DNA of 64,000 bases, taken from NCBI RefSeq assembly GCF_000013605.1, contig NC_007908.1:992001-1056000 (forward strand). Reading direction: 5' to 3'. The stretch comes from Rhodoferax ferrireducens T118. GTDB lineage: Bacteria; Pseudomonadota; Gammaproteobacteria; Burkholderiales; Burkholderiaceae_C. Position 1 is the stretch's first letter; each line of letters starts with the position of its first letter. Positions 17,517 through 26,770 of this stretch are shown piece after piece. The notes beneath the pieces are model-generated. The model was not told the origin of the DNA, did no database searches, and worked only from the letters and a program-made list of their open reading frames with translations. Both the position numbers and the translations under genes were made by a program.

Positions 17517-18161
17517 ACCTCCATGTAGTTGAAAGGAGCTCAACTCTCCCGCTTTTTGGTTACCGTGACCAGTCTGATGGGCGGCTTTGGGGCAGGTAGT
17601 CCGAAGTTTCAAATCGACATCAAAAATGGCAAGCGGCCACCCGAGCCACACGCTCGCACGACTTTTTAAGACACATAAGAGCCGTTCACGATAGGCATCT
17701 TACTGGTTGCCCAGTTCGACTCCGGCGAGAAGCCGATCATGACGTTTGGCATCGTTCCCATTGCCGACGGCCACGGTTTTGAAGACCTGACATTCGTGGT
17801 CAAGACCAGATAAGCCAGAGCAGTCATTCAGATTTCGGGATCAAGCTCTTCGATTGGCGGTCGGCGATATCAAATGTGGATGCTCATTGAAGGTGGCACT
17901 TATTTCCCGCACTAGGAGTCTGGGCGCCCGAATGATTTCGGCGAGCGGGACTTTCGCCCTTAGTCACCAAAAGTTGCCCGTTTCGTCAGTCGACATTGGT
18001 GGCGTGCAGTATGCTTTCTGCCATGTGTTTCATCCAACCGAGCACGGCCGCATTCGTGTGGCCAAATCCACTTTGGCAGACGCAGACAAAACCACAAAGC
18101 GCCTCACTTAGATCGCATTTGGCAAGCCAACCCGTAGTGAGATACTTGCAACACTGCACGC
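17517..18161. other. Intergenic region with possible decayed coding sequence
   Basis: One plus-strand frame shows two protein-like stretches separated by stops: FLVTVTSLMGGFGAGSPKF through a TAA at 17667, and AQFDSGEKPIMTFGIVPI through a TAA at 17811, both in the same frame. I do not recognise the protein. The remainder to 18161 holds nothing I can support. Confidence 0.3.
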
Positions 18162-19307
18162 ATGCGCCCACTTCCCCTCATCATCGTCCTCCTTGTACTC
18201 GACCACGTGGCCTTCAATGGTAGCCGCATCGCGGTGTCGCTGTTTGCCATCCAGCAACACTCATCGGCACTGACAGTTGGCAGTTTGATCGCGCTGTATG
18301 CGTTGCTCCCTGCGCTGTTGTCGGTCGCTGCCGGTCGCTGGATCGATCGCATCGGTATCAACAGGCCAATGTTGGTGGGATCCATTGGTATTTGTCTGGG
18401 AACGCTCGCGCCTGCGGTATTGCCGCAATTGGCCGCGCTGTACATCACTGCGGTACTGGTGGGAGTTTCTTTTATGCTGATTAATCTTGCGGCTTATCAT
18501 GCGGTGGGCGAAATGAGCCGGCCTGCGGACAGAACCATAAACTTCAGTTATGTAGCGATGGGCTTTTCTACCTCGGCTTTCGTCGGCCCCATGCTGACGG
18601 GCGTTTGCATAGACAACCTTGGCTACCGCAGTACATTTTTGGTGCTTGCGTTGTTCACCGTGCTGCCGATCATTGCCTTGTCGGCCAAGCTATTGCCTAA
18701 TGCAGCGCCGCGTGCCGCACAAGACCGGGGCGTCAATGGACAGGTCTTTGATTTACTGAAAAACCCGGCGCTGCGTCGCCTCTTCTTTGCCATGGCAGTG
18801 TTGACGGTTGGTTGGGATGTCTATAACTTCGCGATTCCGGTGTACGGTACATACATTGGCCTCAGTGCCTCGCAAATTGGTATCGTGATGGGTGCTTTCG
18901 CCGCGGCAACTTTCACCGTGCGACTGGCGATGCCGTTAATTATGCAGCGCATGCATCCATGGGGTTTGCTGAGTGCCTCGCTGCTCATGGCGGGTCTGGC
19001 ATACTTGGCGATGCCATTCACGCACAGCGTAGGCCTGCTGATGGTAATTACCTTTGTTCTGGGCCTTGGTTTGGGTGCGCCCCAACCAATGGTGCTGACG
19101 CTCTTGCACCAGTTCGCACCGCGGGGTCGCGCGGGAGAGGTTCTGGGCCTGCGCACCACACTCATCAACACCAGTCAAACCGTCATGCCGCTGTTGTTTG
19201 GCGCGGTTGGCGCCACCTTTGGTATGCCTCCCTTATTTTGGGCCATGTCTGCCGCACTTCTGGGCAGTTGTGAGTTTGCTCGGCGGGCGGGCAAGCGCCG
19301 TCCTTGA
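18162..19307 (+). CDS. MFS transporter
   Basis: Major facilitator protein of 381 residues, about twelve membrane helices. The loop between helices 2 and 3 contains the family motif in the form GRWIDRIGINRPM, and helix 4-5 regions (SYVAMGFSTSAFVGPMLTG) are typical. The sequence after the central loop, LFFAMAVLTVGWDVYNFAIPVYG, begins the second six-helix half. Relatives are drug or metabolite exporters, but the substrate cannot be told. No signal peptide is needed. The start is ATG 18162. It is flanked by non-coding DNA on both sides and is probably monocistronic. Confidence 0.87.
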   Translation: MRPLPLIIVLLVLDHVAFNGSRIAVSLFAIQQHSSALTVGSLIALYALLPALLSVAAGRWIDRIGINRPMLVGSIGICLGTLAPAVLPQLAALYITAVLVGVSFMLINLAAYHAVGEMSRPADRTINFSYVAMGFSTSAFVGPMLTGVCIDNLGYRSTFLVLALFTVLPIIALSAKLLPNAAPRAAQDRGVNGQVFDLLKNPALRRLFFAMAVLTVGWDVYNFAIPVYGTYIGLSASQIGIVMGAFAAATFTVRLAMPLIMQRMHPWGLLSASLLMAGLAYLAMPFTHSVGLLMVITFVLGLGLGAPQPMVLTLLHQFAPRGRAGEVLGLRTTLINTSQTVMPLLFGAVGATFGMPPLFWAMSAALLGSCEFARRAGKRRP

Positions 19308-19506
19308 TGGCAATTCATTTCGGCAGCATGCCAGTTCGCCGATAACACGTGTGAATGTGTCGATCCTGCTGCTCGTCTCTATGGGGCGATTTGACAGAAA
19401 AAACCTAAATCGAAATGCTGGCTACCAATAGGATAGTCTACCAATCGACGTCATTCAGGTTTGCACGCGTTGGCTCCCGGCTGTGAAAACCGCGTAAATC
19501 AGGCTG

Positions 19507-19920
19507 CTAGGACACGCTTTTAAAGTCTGCCTCATAGCCCCAGTCAAGCAGACGCATCAAGTTGGCATCCAAGCGCGTGATGTCAGCGTGGGCGAAGCGG
19601 GCCGTTCCACACTAGATGCTGACGATCATTTGCCCGATGAATTGTTCTGGGCGGCAGCCTCGATTGGAGCCAGGCTGGGGCAACTGCCAACTTTTCACCA
19701 TCAATTTGAGCCCCATACCGTCGAGCATGCGTTTCAACAGGGCCAGGCCAACCCAGGCGTTGACTTCACTCAAGGTGAACTCGAGTGTTGGAAATACAGC
19801 TATGCCTGTCCCTGCCGGCGACTGGCTCGCAAGGATCGCGCCCCGAGGGCCAACTCGATCATCAATAACTCCGAACAATTGGGCTCGCGTGGCCCTAGCA
19901 GGGTCCGCGGCAGGCGGCAA
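19507..19920 (-). pseudogene. IS1380-family transposase remnant (N-terminal part)
   Basis: Minus-strand coding pieces match the start of IS1380 transposases: LTEVNAWVGL-like SEVNAWVGLALLKRMLDGMG, LPQPGSNRGCRPEQFIGQMIVS, then, in a shifted frame, TARFAHADITRLDANLMRLL and a stop at 19507. At least one frameshift near 19610 and loss of the catalytic part make it non-functional. Its upstream end overlaps the last codons of the aldolase gene at 19895. Confidence 0.72.
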
Positions 19921-20530
19921 TGAAGTTCATGGCGCTGGCCTGCACCTCGGCCGCCGTTGTGCCGGGCTTGTAAAGGGCCGATCCAATGCCAAAACCGCTA
20001 GCACCTGCCTTCAAGTAGCTGGAAATATTTTCTGGCGTAATCCCCCCCACCGGCAGCAATCGTGTGTCTGCGGGTAACACCGCGCGCAAAGCCCGAACGA
20101 CTGCTGGGCTGATCATCTCAGCTGGAAATAACTTGAGTCCCGTGGCACCAGTCTCCAGTGCTGCAAAGGCTTCTGTGGCAGTCATCACGCCGGGTAAGCA
20201 CACCAGCCCCAAACGCACGGCCTCGCGCACCACCATTGGATTGAAATTGGGCGACACGATCAATTGGCCACCTGCGGCATGCACGTTACGCACATCGGCC
20301 GGTGTGATCACCGTGCCAGCGCCGATCAATGCCTTCGGAAAGTTGCTGGCCAGGGCGGCTATGCTTGTCAGCGGATCAGGCGAGTTGAGCGGGACTTCGA
20401 TCAAGGTCCAGCCCGTGCTGGTCAGGGCTTCCCCCACCGCCAGTGCCTCCTGCGCAGGCAGGCCGCGCAGAATGGCGACCAGGGGCATGTGGTTCAGTGC
20501 GGCTTCAAATTTTTCGTGTGCGTTCATCAT
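19895..20530 (-). CDS. KDPG/KDPGal-type 2-dehydro-3-deoxy-6-phosphosugar-acid aldolase (second copy)
   Basis: Class I aldolase of about 211 residues, paralogous to the product at 6931-7566. Blocks are LVAILRGLPAQEALAVGEAL, the catalytic-Glu strand TLIEVPLNSP, GAGTVITPADVRNV, the Schiff-base lysine in GLKLFPAEMISP, and PVGGITPENISSYLKAGASGFGIGSALYKPG. The start is ATG 20530 or 20527, within an ATGATGA overlapping the dgoK2 stop, so translation is coupled. It is the last gene of a minus-strand operon kdgK-dgoK2-dgoA2. Whether it prefers the gluco or galacto phosphate cannot be read from sequence. Confidence 0.9.
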   Translation of the reverse strand: MMNAHEKFEAALNHMPLVAILRGLPAQEALAVGEALTSTGWTLIEVPLNSPDPLTSIAALASNFPKALIGAGTVITPADVRNVHAAGGQLIVSPNFNPMVVREAVRLGLVCLPGVMTATEAFAALETGATGLKLFPAEMISPAVVRALRAVLPADTRLLPVGGITPENISSYLKAGASGFGIGSALYKPGTTAAEVQASAMNFIAACRGPC

Positions 20531-21456
20531 TGATTCAAAAAGCTGGGATCGAGAGTTTGCGCGATAGCCCACAGGCCGGCCCAAGTGGCCTCTGAACCCA
20601 CCCGCTGCGAGGATACGTCCCGCAGGGCCAGCGCGCGCTGGTAACGCTGCGTCAAAGTCTCTGAGCCGATGATGACCACGTGGGCGTTGGCCTGCAATGT
20701 CTGGGCACGTAATTCTTCGCCAATGATCAGACCGGACAGGTAGCTGGGCAGTGCTTCAGCAGGCAGACGGTCGAACAGCGACAGGGTGCGTGTGCTGAAG
20801 GCGGTTTGCAGCAGGCTGTTGCTGCGCAGGGCCAGTGTCACGCCCTGGTCGAAAGCCTTGCTGTCAAATTCACCATCGCCGGCCGGGAGCGAGCGCGACA
20901 AAATGGAGTGCTGCCGCAGCAGGGCGAAAAACTCGCCTGTCATGAATGTGGAGAATGATTGGATACGACCCGCTTGCGCCTGCACCCATTTGCTGTGCGT
21001 ACCCGGCAGAACTGCCAGAGCTTCTTGCAGCCCGAGTAGCTGCAGTGCACCAAAAATTTGCGTTTCTTCGCCCCGCATGACGTCAGGAATGCGCTGGAGG
21101 TGCGTGTCATCAGGAACGCCATCGTTTTCGCAAGAGAGTCCGGGAACGATGGCCAAACGGCCCGGCTCCACCCACGTCAGGTTGGCGGCGATTTCTGCGA
21201 ATCCTGCGGGACACGGGCAATAGGGCACTTCCAGCCAACCTTGCTTGCTGCCGACCATGCCGGACATTAGACATAACGCATCAGGGGCTTGCATCCAGTC
21301 ACCAAAACAATTTTCGAACACCGAGGCAAATTCACCCGATTTCACCGTCAGGAGGCCGTGGGAAAAAGACCTCTCCTCCAGGACCTTTCCCGTGTCATCC
21401 AGCAATGCGCCGCGCATTGTGGACGTACCCCAGTCCACCGCCACTAGTTGCTTCAC
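20527..21456 (-). CDS. 2-dehydro-3-deoxygalactonokinase (second copy)
   Basis: Kinase of 309 residues of the DgoK family: LVAVDWGTSTMRGALL at the N-terminus, CLMSGMVGSKQGWLEVPYC, VPGLSCENDGVPDD, RIPDVMRGEETQIFGA, VLPGTHSKWVQA and STFMTGEFFALL. It is clearly diverged from the copy at 5863-6918, so this is not a recent duplication. The start overlaps the stop of kdgK by four bases (ATGA) and its own stop overlaps the aldolase start, a tightly coupled operon. Together with kdgK it gives the cluster kinases for both gluco- and galacto-type 2-keto-3-deoxy acids. Confidence 0.9.
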   Translation of the reverse strand: MKQLVAVDWGTSTMRGALLDDTGKVLEERSFSHGLLTVKSGEFASVFENCFGDWMQAPDALCLMSGMVGSKQGWLEVPYCPCPAGFAEIAANLTWVEPGRLAIVPGLSCENDGVPDDTHLQRIPDVMRGEETQIFGALQLLGLQEALAVLPGTHSKWVQAQAGRIQSFSTFMTGEFFALLRQHSILSRSLPAGDGEFDSKAFDQGVTLALRSNSLLQTAFSTRTLSLFDRLPAEALPSYLSGLIIGEELRAQTLQANAHVVIIGSETLTQRYQRALALRDVSSQRVGSEATWAGLWAIAQTLDPSFLNQ

Positions 21457-22379
21457 AACAGTGCTCGCACGGCATCCGGCCGGGGCAATGGCGCGACGGC
21501 GCCAAAGCCCTGAACCGCAAGCGCAGCGGCCGCATTGGCATAACGTGCGGCTTCAAAGGCCGTGCAGCCTTGAGCCATGCGAGCCAGTAGGTTGCCAGCA
21601 AAACAGTCGCCCGCACCGGTGGCATCGATCAATTGGACCTGGTGGCTGGCGATGCGTTCACGTCTGCTACCGTCACTCACCAAGGCGCCTTCGCTGCCTA
21701 GTTTTAACACGACGATCTGCGCGCCCAGCGAATGTCCCCAGTCGACGACCTGATCCGGATCGTTTAGGCCGCAGAGGATGCTGGCGTCTTCCATGCTAGG
21801 GAGAAAGATATCGCTCATCGAGATGGCTTGTGTGATGCAGGCCCGTGCCCTTGCCAGCGGCCAGAGCTTGAGGCGCAAGTTTGCATCAAACGACACCAGG
21901 GTTGCAGCTTCACGAGCCAGTTGTATGGCGGCGAACACAGTATCGCAGGAGCTGCTGGAGATAGCCATGGAAATGCCGGACACATGCAAAATCTTGCTGG
22001 CAGACAGTAGCTCGCTTGCCACTCCATTTTGCAGCCAGGCTGGTGTCATCCGGCTGGCCGCCGAACCAGCGCGCAGGTAGCTGAACTCATGCCCGTTCGG
22101 GCCGTGGGTCACAAAGTAAATGCCTGTGGGGTGCTCTGCATCACGCTCTATCGCCGTGGTGGCAACGCCCTCTTCCGTCCAAAGGTCCAGCAGTGACTGG
22201 CCGAACGTATCACGGCCAACGCGCGACAGGTAGCCACAGCGGGCGCCGGCCCGCGCGGCCGCGATGACAGAGTTGCTAGTGTCGCCACCAAAGCCCCGCA
22301 GATAGCCCGGCAGGCCGGCCGTGGTCTGATTGAACTCCACCATGGCTTCGCCAAGGGCAACTACATCGAATGTCTTCAT
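21453..22379 (-). CDS. kdgK: 2-keto-3-deoxygluconate kinase-like PfkB-family sugar kinase
   Basis: PfkB/ribokinase-family kinase of about 308 residues. The first PfkB signature region appears as GFGGDTSNSVIAAARAGARCGYLSRVGRD, and the second as VQLIDATGAGDCFAGNLLARM with the catalytic Asp in GAGD. The N-terminus (VVALGEAMVEFNQT) and the substrate-lid segment resemble KdgK, which phosphorylates 2-keto-3-deoxy-D-gluconate. An upstream GTG at 22391 would add four residues. It is first of three overlapping genes on the minus strand, 218 bases downstream of the PLP deaminase gene. Confidence 0.86.
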   Translation of the reverse strand: MKTFDVVALGEAMVEFNQTTAGLPGYLRGFGGDTSNSVIAAARAGARCGYLSRVGRDTFGQSLLDLWTEEGVATTAIERDAEHPTGIYFVTHGPNGHEFSYLRAGSAASRMTPAWLQNGVASELLSASKILHVSGISMAISSSSCDTVFAAIQLAREAATLVSFDANLRLKLWPLARARACITQAISMSDIFLPSMEDASILCGLNDPDQVVDWGHSLGAQIVVLKLGSEGALVSDGSRRERIASHQVQLIDATGAGDCFAGNLLARMAQGCTAFEAARYANAAAALAVQGFGAVAPLPRPDAVRALL

Positions 22380-22596
22380 TTCATTGTTCACTCTGCTTTT
22401 GTAACTCTTCCCTGCATGCGAGGGGCCGGGGCTATTTGTGTGCTACCGAACCGACCCTAAACCTCTTAGACAGAGAATGCCCTTCACAAGGATGACAATA
22501 ATTGCAGTCGTTTTGGAAAAAACGTCTTTCGGCTTTATTCATTTGGAGATTAAGCCTGTGCATGGTGGGTCAGTTTTCTTGGTCGTTACCTAGAAG

Positions 22597-23868
22597 TCAA
22601 AACGCAGTATTTACTGCGCCCGTCACTGACAAGTCGTCCTCTACCAAAGGTAACCAACGCCATTTGTCAAAGGTGGTACAAGGGTGAGAAATGCCAAGAC
22701 CCACACGATCACCGACTTGGGGAACGAGCCCCGTAGGATCGAATCGAAGGTAGGCGTGTTGATCATTGAGGGCGCTGATTTTCCAGTCTGTCGGAACGGC
22801 ATTTGCTTGTCGTAGTCCACGTGGTGCGTGGCGTTGGGGCAAAGGCATCTCCAAATCGTAAGAAATATCGCGTCGACCGCAGGTGAGCAGGGCTAATCCT
22901 GGTTCAGGCACCGACTGCACCATTGTCCAGACTTCCAATGCGGCCCTCAGTGACGCGTCGAGGCCTTCACGTTTTTCCAATTGACGCAAAAACCGCGCAT
23001 AATTGCCGTGGTCATGTGTGATGTAGCAACCGGAACGCAGCACACCCAGCATGGGGTGCGTCAAACCTTCCAGTCGAAGCAGCGGCAGCACCAGGTCAAA
23101 CACCGCCGAGCCACCGGCGGTTACCAGTAATTCATCCCCGTCAAACATGTTTTGCGCATCGCAGGTCCGAACAACTTCGATCACGCGGCGCACCAGTGCC
23201 GTGACTTCTCGAGCATCGTGCTCGCTGTCGCAATTGGCCACACCGCCTTCATAACATTCGACGCCGCCAAGCCGGACCGCAGTGGACTTGGTCAATGCAC
23301 GCGCCAAGTTCAGGGCCTCTTCTAGCGTACGACATCCGGTGCGCTGGCCCGGTATGCCCATCTCCAGAAGGACGTCAAAGGGCATCAGAACAGCACGGCG
23401 TGTTGCCCAGTCCTCAATCAAAGTCAATTGAGCAAGTGAATCAACGAGAAACCAAATTCGCAAGTCCGAATGGCTCGCCAGCAAGGAAGCCAGCGCATCG
23501 AAATCAGCGTCGCTCACAACCTGGTTGGCGATGATGATACGACGTGCCCCAGCCTCAATTCCCACTGCACACTGGTACATGGTGGCGAAGCTCAGACCCC
23601 AGGCACCAGCCGTAAGCTGCTGCCGAAACAGTTGCGGTGACATGGTCGTTTTGCCGTGCGGCGCTATCGCCACACCCTTGCGCGTTGCATAGTCCTGCAT
23701 CCAAGCCACGTTGTGTGCCAAGGCGCTGCGGCTAATAACGGCTAGCGGGAACGGCAAGTCATTGGCCAACACATTCCAGCCCTTGGTGGCCAACTCACTG
23801 GCCTTACAAGGAGAGGCACTAAATGGATAACTTTTGTATTTGTGATCGAGTGTGAAATCGGTATTCAT
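22597..23868 (-). CDS. Fold-type III PLP-dependent amino acid deaminase (Dsd1-like; candidate aminosugar-acid dehydratase)
   Basis: Protein of 423 residues of the alanine-racemase-fold D-amino-acid dehydratase family. The PLP lysine is in IAPHGKTTMSPQLF, phosphate and barrel strands follow (WFLVDSLAQLTLI, LLEMGIPGQRTGCR), and the C-terminal metal site typical of Dsd1 is GISHPCTTFDKWRWLP with the His and Cys ligands. Family members remove ammonia from D-serine, D-threonine or hydroxy-D-aspartate; a PLP 2-amino-2-deoxy-gluconate dehydratase activity (EC 4.2.1.26) is also known in bacteria. The start is set at ATG 23868. Downstream sugar-acid kinases and an aldolase favour the amino sugar acid as substrate, which is inference. 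Confidence 0.82.
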   Translation of the reverse strand: MNTDFTLDHKYKSYPFSASPCKASELATKGWNVLANDLPFPLAVISRSALAHNVAWMQDYATRKGVAIAPHGKTTMSPQLFRQQLTAGAWGLSFATMYQCAVGIEAGARRIIIANQVVSDADFDALASLLASHSDLRIWFLVDSLAQLTLIEDWATRRAVLMPFDVLLEMGIPGQRTGCRTLEEALNLARALTKSTAVRLGGVECYEGGVANCDSEHDAREVTALVRRVIEVVRTCDAQNMFDGDELLVTAGGSAVFDLVLPLLRLEGLTHPMLGVLRSGCYITHDHGNYARFLRQLEKREGLDASLRAALEVWTMVQSVPEPGLALLTCGRRDISYDLEMPLPQRHAPRGLRQANAVPTDWKISALNDQHAYLRFDPTGLVPQVGDRVGLGISHPCTTFDKWRWLPLVEDDLSVTGAVNTAF

Positions 23869-24452
23869 GATGCAATAGTAATGTCTGTGCGTCAAAAAAG
23901 CGCTCTAGTGGTTGAGCCGTTCTTCGCGCAAGCAATTAAGTATACGAGTGCTGTGATTCACCGTAAGTGGCCAACGGGTGCGGTAGCTGCGAACTGAAGA
24001 TGAAGTGAAGGGCGTGTGAAAATGTCACGTTTTCTTTACTTGCCAATGCGCAGCATGTGAGGGGGCTAATTGGGACTCCAACCATCAAACCCTAGTGCAT
24101 GGCTTCAGTGGCCGCTTCCATACAACACCTTTGCTTCGGAAGCAGATTCACTCACTACGGTGATGTTTTGATGCCGCAATGGACTATGGATGGGTTGAAT
24201 GAGACCCGTCGTGGTAAAGGCTCGTTCGCCGTTTTTGCTTTCAACTGGACAGACTCCTGCACCTGGCTTTCGTGGAAATGGATGCTTCGGTCGAAGTCTA
24301 TGGATGCACCAAGTAAAAGCGTTGACGCGAGCAAGTCATTTCAGATTGGATAAGGCATTGACGCTCCCGCGGAAAGGCCACATAATTAACATGGTCCGAC
24401 ATCTTGGACATTCGTCTACTATAGTGGACACAATCAATACAGGAGAATATCG
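23869..24452. promoter_or_regulatory. Divergent promoter region of the deaminase and amino-acid ABC operons
   Basis: This 584-base gap must hold promoters for both strands. A dyad GTCCGA-N4-TTGGAC lies at 24394-24409, about 45 bases before the binding-protein start and suitably placed for the IclR-type regulator encoded at the operon end. CAGGAG precedes the ATG at 24453. No gene is convincing in the remainder. Confidence 0.5.
24394..24409. promoter_or_regulatory. Candidate operator (dyad) upstream of the amino-acid ABC operon
   Basis: GTCCGA and TTGGAC are inverted with one mismatch around a 4-base centre (CATC). IclR-family proteins bind such short dyads. The only regulator in the cluster is the IclR-type protein at 28016-28792. 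Confidence 0.4.
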
Positions 24453-25295
24453 ATGAAATTTCGACTTTTAGCTTTGGCGGCACTGTCCGCGATCACTGCA
24501 TTGACGGGTGCTTCAGTCAATGCCGCAGGTACGAGCAAACTCGATCAGGTCTTGGCGCGAGGTAAGCTCATTGTGGGGACGGGAAGCACGAATGCACCGT
24601 GGCATTTCAAAAGCGCCGATAACAAATTGCAGGGGTTTGACATCGATATCGCGAAGATCATCTCCAAGGCGTTGTTTGACAATCCGGACAAGATTGAATT
24701 TGTCAACCAATCGTCGGATGCCCGTATTCCGAACATCACCACCGACAAGGTTGATATCACCTGCCAGTTTCTGACGGTCACTGGCGGGCGTGCACAGCAA
24801 GTCGCATTCACTATTCCCTATTTTCGGGAGGGCGTGGGCCTGATGACAAAGACAGGGAGCAAACGTGGCGATTACGCGGCGTTGAAGGCGGCGGGGGCTT
24901 CGGTTAATGTGGCTGTGCTACAGAACGTCTACGCTGAGAGCATGGTGCATGCCGCATTGCCCATGGCTAAGGTCGCTCAATACGACTCCCCAGACCTGAT
25001 GTATCAAGCCTTGAATTCGGGTCGCGCCGATGCCGCAGCGACTGACCAGTCGTCCATCTCTTGGTTCATCAAGCAGAACCCAGGTAAATATAAGGATGCC
25101 GGGTATGGGTGGAACCCTCAGACTTATGCGTGTGCGGTGAAGCGCGGCGATCAGGATTGGCTAAATTTCGTCAATACAGCGCTGCATGAGGCCATGACGG
25201 GGGTGGAGTTCGATGCCTATGCTGCGTCCTACAAGACCTGGTTTGGTGTTGATCTCGCGCCGCCAAAGATCGGTTTTCCGGTTGAGTATAAATAG
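24453..25295 (+). CDS. Polar amino-acid ABC transporter substrate-binding protein
   Basis: Periplasmic protein of 280 residues of solute-binding family 3. Signal peptide at residues 1-25 (LLALAALSAITALTGASVNAA), followed by LDQVLARGKLIVGTGSTNAPWHFKSADNKLQGFDIDIAKII, the standard first-lobe pattern. Later blocks DITCQFLTVTGGRAQQVAFTIPYF and the DAAATDQSS segment are also typical. ATG 24453 follows CAGGAG by six bases. It is first gene of an operon with two permeases, an ATPase, RidA and an IclR regulator, so it brings the ligand, an amino acid or amino acid-like acid, to the membrane. A 2-amino-2-deoxy sugar acid, which has an alpha-amino acid head, would suit this family. Confidence 0.92.
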   Translation: MKFRLLALAALSAITALTGASVNAAGTSKLDQVLARGKLIVGTGSTNAPWHFKSADNKLQGFDIDIAKIISKALFDNPDKIEFVNQSSDARIPNITTDKVDITCQFLTVTGGRAQQVAFTIPYFREGVGLMTKTGSKRGDYAALKAAGASVNVAVLQNVYAESMVHAALPMAKVAQYDSPDLMYQALNSGRADAAATDQSSISWFIKQNPGKYKDAGYGWNPQTYACAVKRGDQDWLNFVNTALHEAMTGVEFDAYAASYKTWFGVDLAPPKIGFPVEYK

Positions 25296-25421
25296 GCCCA
25301 TGACGAACTGATACGCAGGGATTGACGCGGCTCTTCTATGAATCCGGTGCCAGTGGCCGGTTTCGTAGAGGGGCAGCAGGCAACGTCCGTTTGCCTGTGA
25401 TTGAGCCAAGGAAGACGCGCT

Positions 25422-26084
25422 ATGGATTATGTGTTGAATTTTTCTGTTGTGTGGCGAAGCTTTGACCATCTGCTGGGTGGACTGGGCCTCAGCCTGCTGC
25501 TTGCCTTGGGCTCGATCCTAATTGGCATGGCGATTGGGCTTGTGGTGAGCTTCGCATTGATTTCCCCGGTGGCTATTGCGCGCAACCTGGCTGGCGCATA
25601 TGTGACGGTGACACGCAACACGCCGCTGTTGGTACTGGTGCTGTTTACCTATTTCGCACTGCCAGACCTCGGCGTCCGGTTGGGCGATATCGAATCGTTT
25701 GTAGCCACCTTGGCGATATATTCGGGAGGCTATCTGGCCGAAGTGTTTCGCGCTGGCATGCTGTCCGTCCCCAAAGGTTTGAGCGAGGCGGGGCAGGCGA
25801 TCGGGCTCACGAGGATGCAAATTCGTTTCTCGATCATCATGCCAATCATGTTTCGCAATGTTCTGCCTGCCCTGGGCAGCACCGTGATCTCGCTGTTTAA
25901 AGATACGTCGCTCGCGGCAGCAATTGCTGTTCCAGAACTTACGTACCAAGCGCGCAAGATCAATGTGGAGAGTTTCCGCGTCGTGGAGACTTGGATCATT
26001 GCCAGCCTCCTTTATGTCTGCACTTGCGCTGTCCTCGCCATGTTATTCCGGCGGGTTGAGCGCCACCTTGCCATTCCGCGGTGA
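25422..26084 (+). CDS. Polar amino-acid ABC transporter permease
   Basis: Membrane protein of 220 residues, His/Glu/Gln/Arg opine type. The N-terminal helix and loop (HLLGGLGLSLLLALGSILIGMAIGLVVSF) and the EAA-like loop LSEAGQAIGLTRMQIRFSIIMPIMFRNVLPAL that docks the ATPase are present, and IALFKDTSLAAAIAVPEL-like sequence (ISLFKDTSLAAAIAVPEL) is characteristic of the family. ATG 25422 follows AAGGAAG; a TTG at 25401 is less likely. Its stop overlaps the start of the next permease. Confidence 0.91.
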   Translation: MDYVLNFSVVWRSFDHLLGGLGLSLLLALGSILIGMAIGLVVSFALISPVAIARNLAGAYVTVTRNTPLLVLVLFTYFALPDLGVRLGDIESFVATLAIYSGGYLAEVFRAGMLSVPKGLSEAGQAIGLTRMQIRFSIIMPIMFRNVLPALGSTVISLFKDTSLAAAIAVPELTYQARKINVESFRVVETWIIASLLYVCTCAVLAMLFRRVERHLAIPR

Positions 26085-26758
26085 GCAACATGGATTTTAC
26101 GCTTGGTCAATTTTTACATGAACTTTGGATTGCTCGTGCACCAATCGTCCAAGGGCTCGGCGTCACCATTGTGGCAGCTGCGCTAGCCATCGTAACTGGA
26201 TCGATTCTGGGCGTTGGCGTTGGGCTGGCACTCACTTATGGGGCGAAGCCGCTTCGCTGGATGACAAGGGCGTATACCGATTTTATTAGGGGCACGCCGG
26301 TACTGGTTTTGGTGTTGGCAAGTTACTACATTCTGGGCGCTGCCGGGGTCCAACTCAGTCCCTTCCAGGCGGGCGTACTTGCCCTAGCGGTGTTTTGCAG
26401 TTCGCACGTAGGTGAGATCGTCCGCGGCGCATTGCAGGCAATACCAGTAGGCCAGATCGAGGCTGCCAAGGCTATTGGTTTGACTTTTTCGCAGACGTTC
26501 TTGTACATCCTGCTACCGCAGGCCATTCGGCAAGTGTTACCAACCTGGGTCAATACCGCAGCTGAGATGGTAAAGGCGTCGACGCTCTTGTCCATCATAG
26601 GAGTGGGCGACTTGCTGCTGGCATCGCAAGAGGTTATTTCTCGCACTTTCATGAGTCTGCCGTTTTATTTCTTCGCCGGGTTTCTCTACTTCACGGCCAA
26701 TTTCGCCATTGAGCATTTTGGGCGATACGTGGAACGGAAAACCAAAATTCCCTCGTAA
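26081..26758 (+). CDS. Polar amino-acid ABC transporter permease
   Basis: Second permease of the pair, 225 residues, overlapping the first by GTGA at 26081-26084. The EAA loop is QIEAAKAIGLTFSQTFLYILLPQAIRQVLPTW, followed by the family-typical NTAAEMVKASTLLSIIGVGDLL. The N-terminal helix is IVQGLGVTIVAAALAIVTGSILG. ATG 26090 is an alternative start three codons in. With the previous gene it forms a heterodimeric channel for the ligand of the binding protein. Confidence 0.91.
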   Translation: MSNMDFTLGQFLHELWIARAPIVQGLGVTIVAAALAIVTGSILGVGVGLALTYGAKPLRWMTRAYTDFIRGTPVLVLVLASYYILGAAGVQLSPFQAGVLALAVFCSSHVGEIVRGALQAIPVGQIEAAKAIGLTFSQTFLYILLPQAIRQVLPTWVNTAAEMVKASTLLSIIGVGDLLLASQEVISRTFMSLPFYFFAGFLYFTANFAIEHFGRYVERKTKIPS

Positions 26759-26770
26759 GGAGCATCGCTG

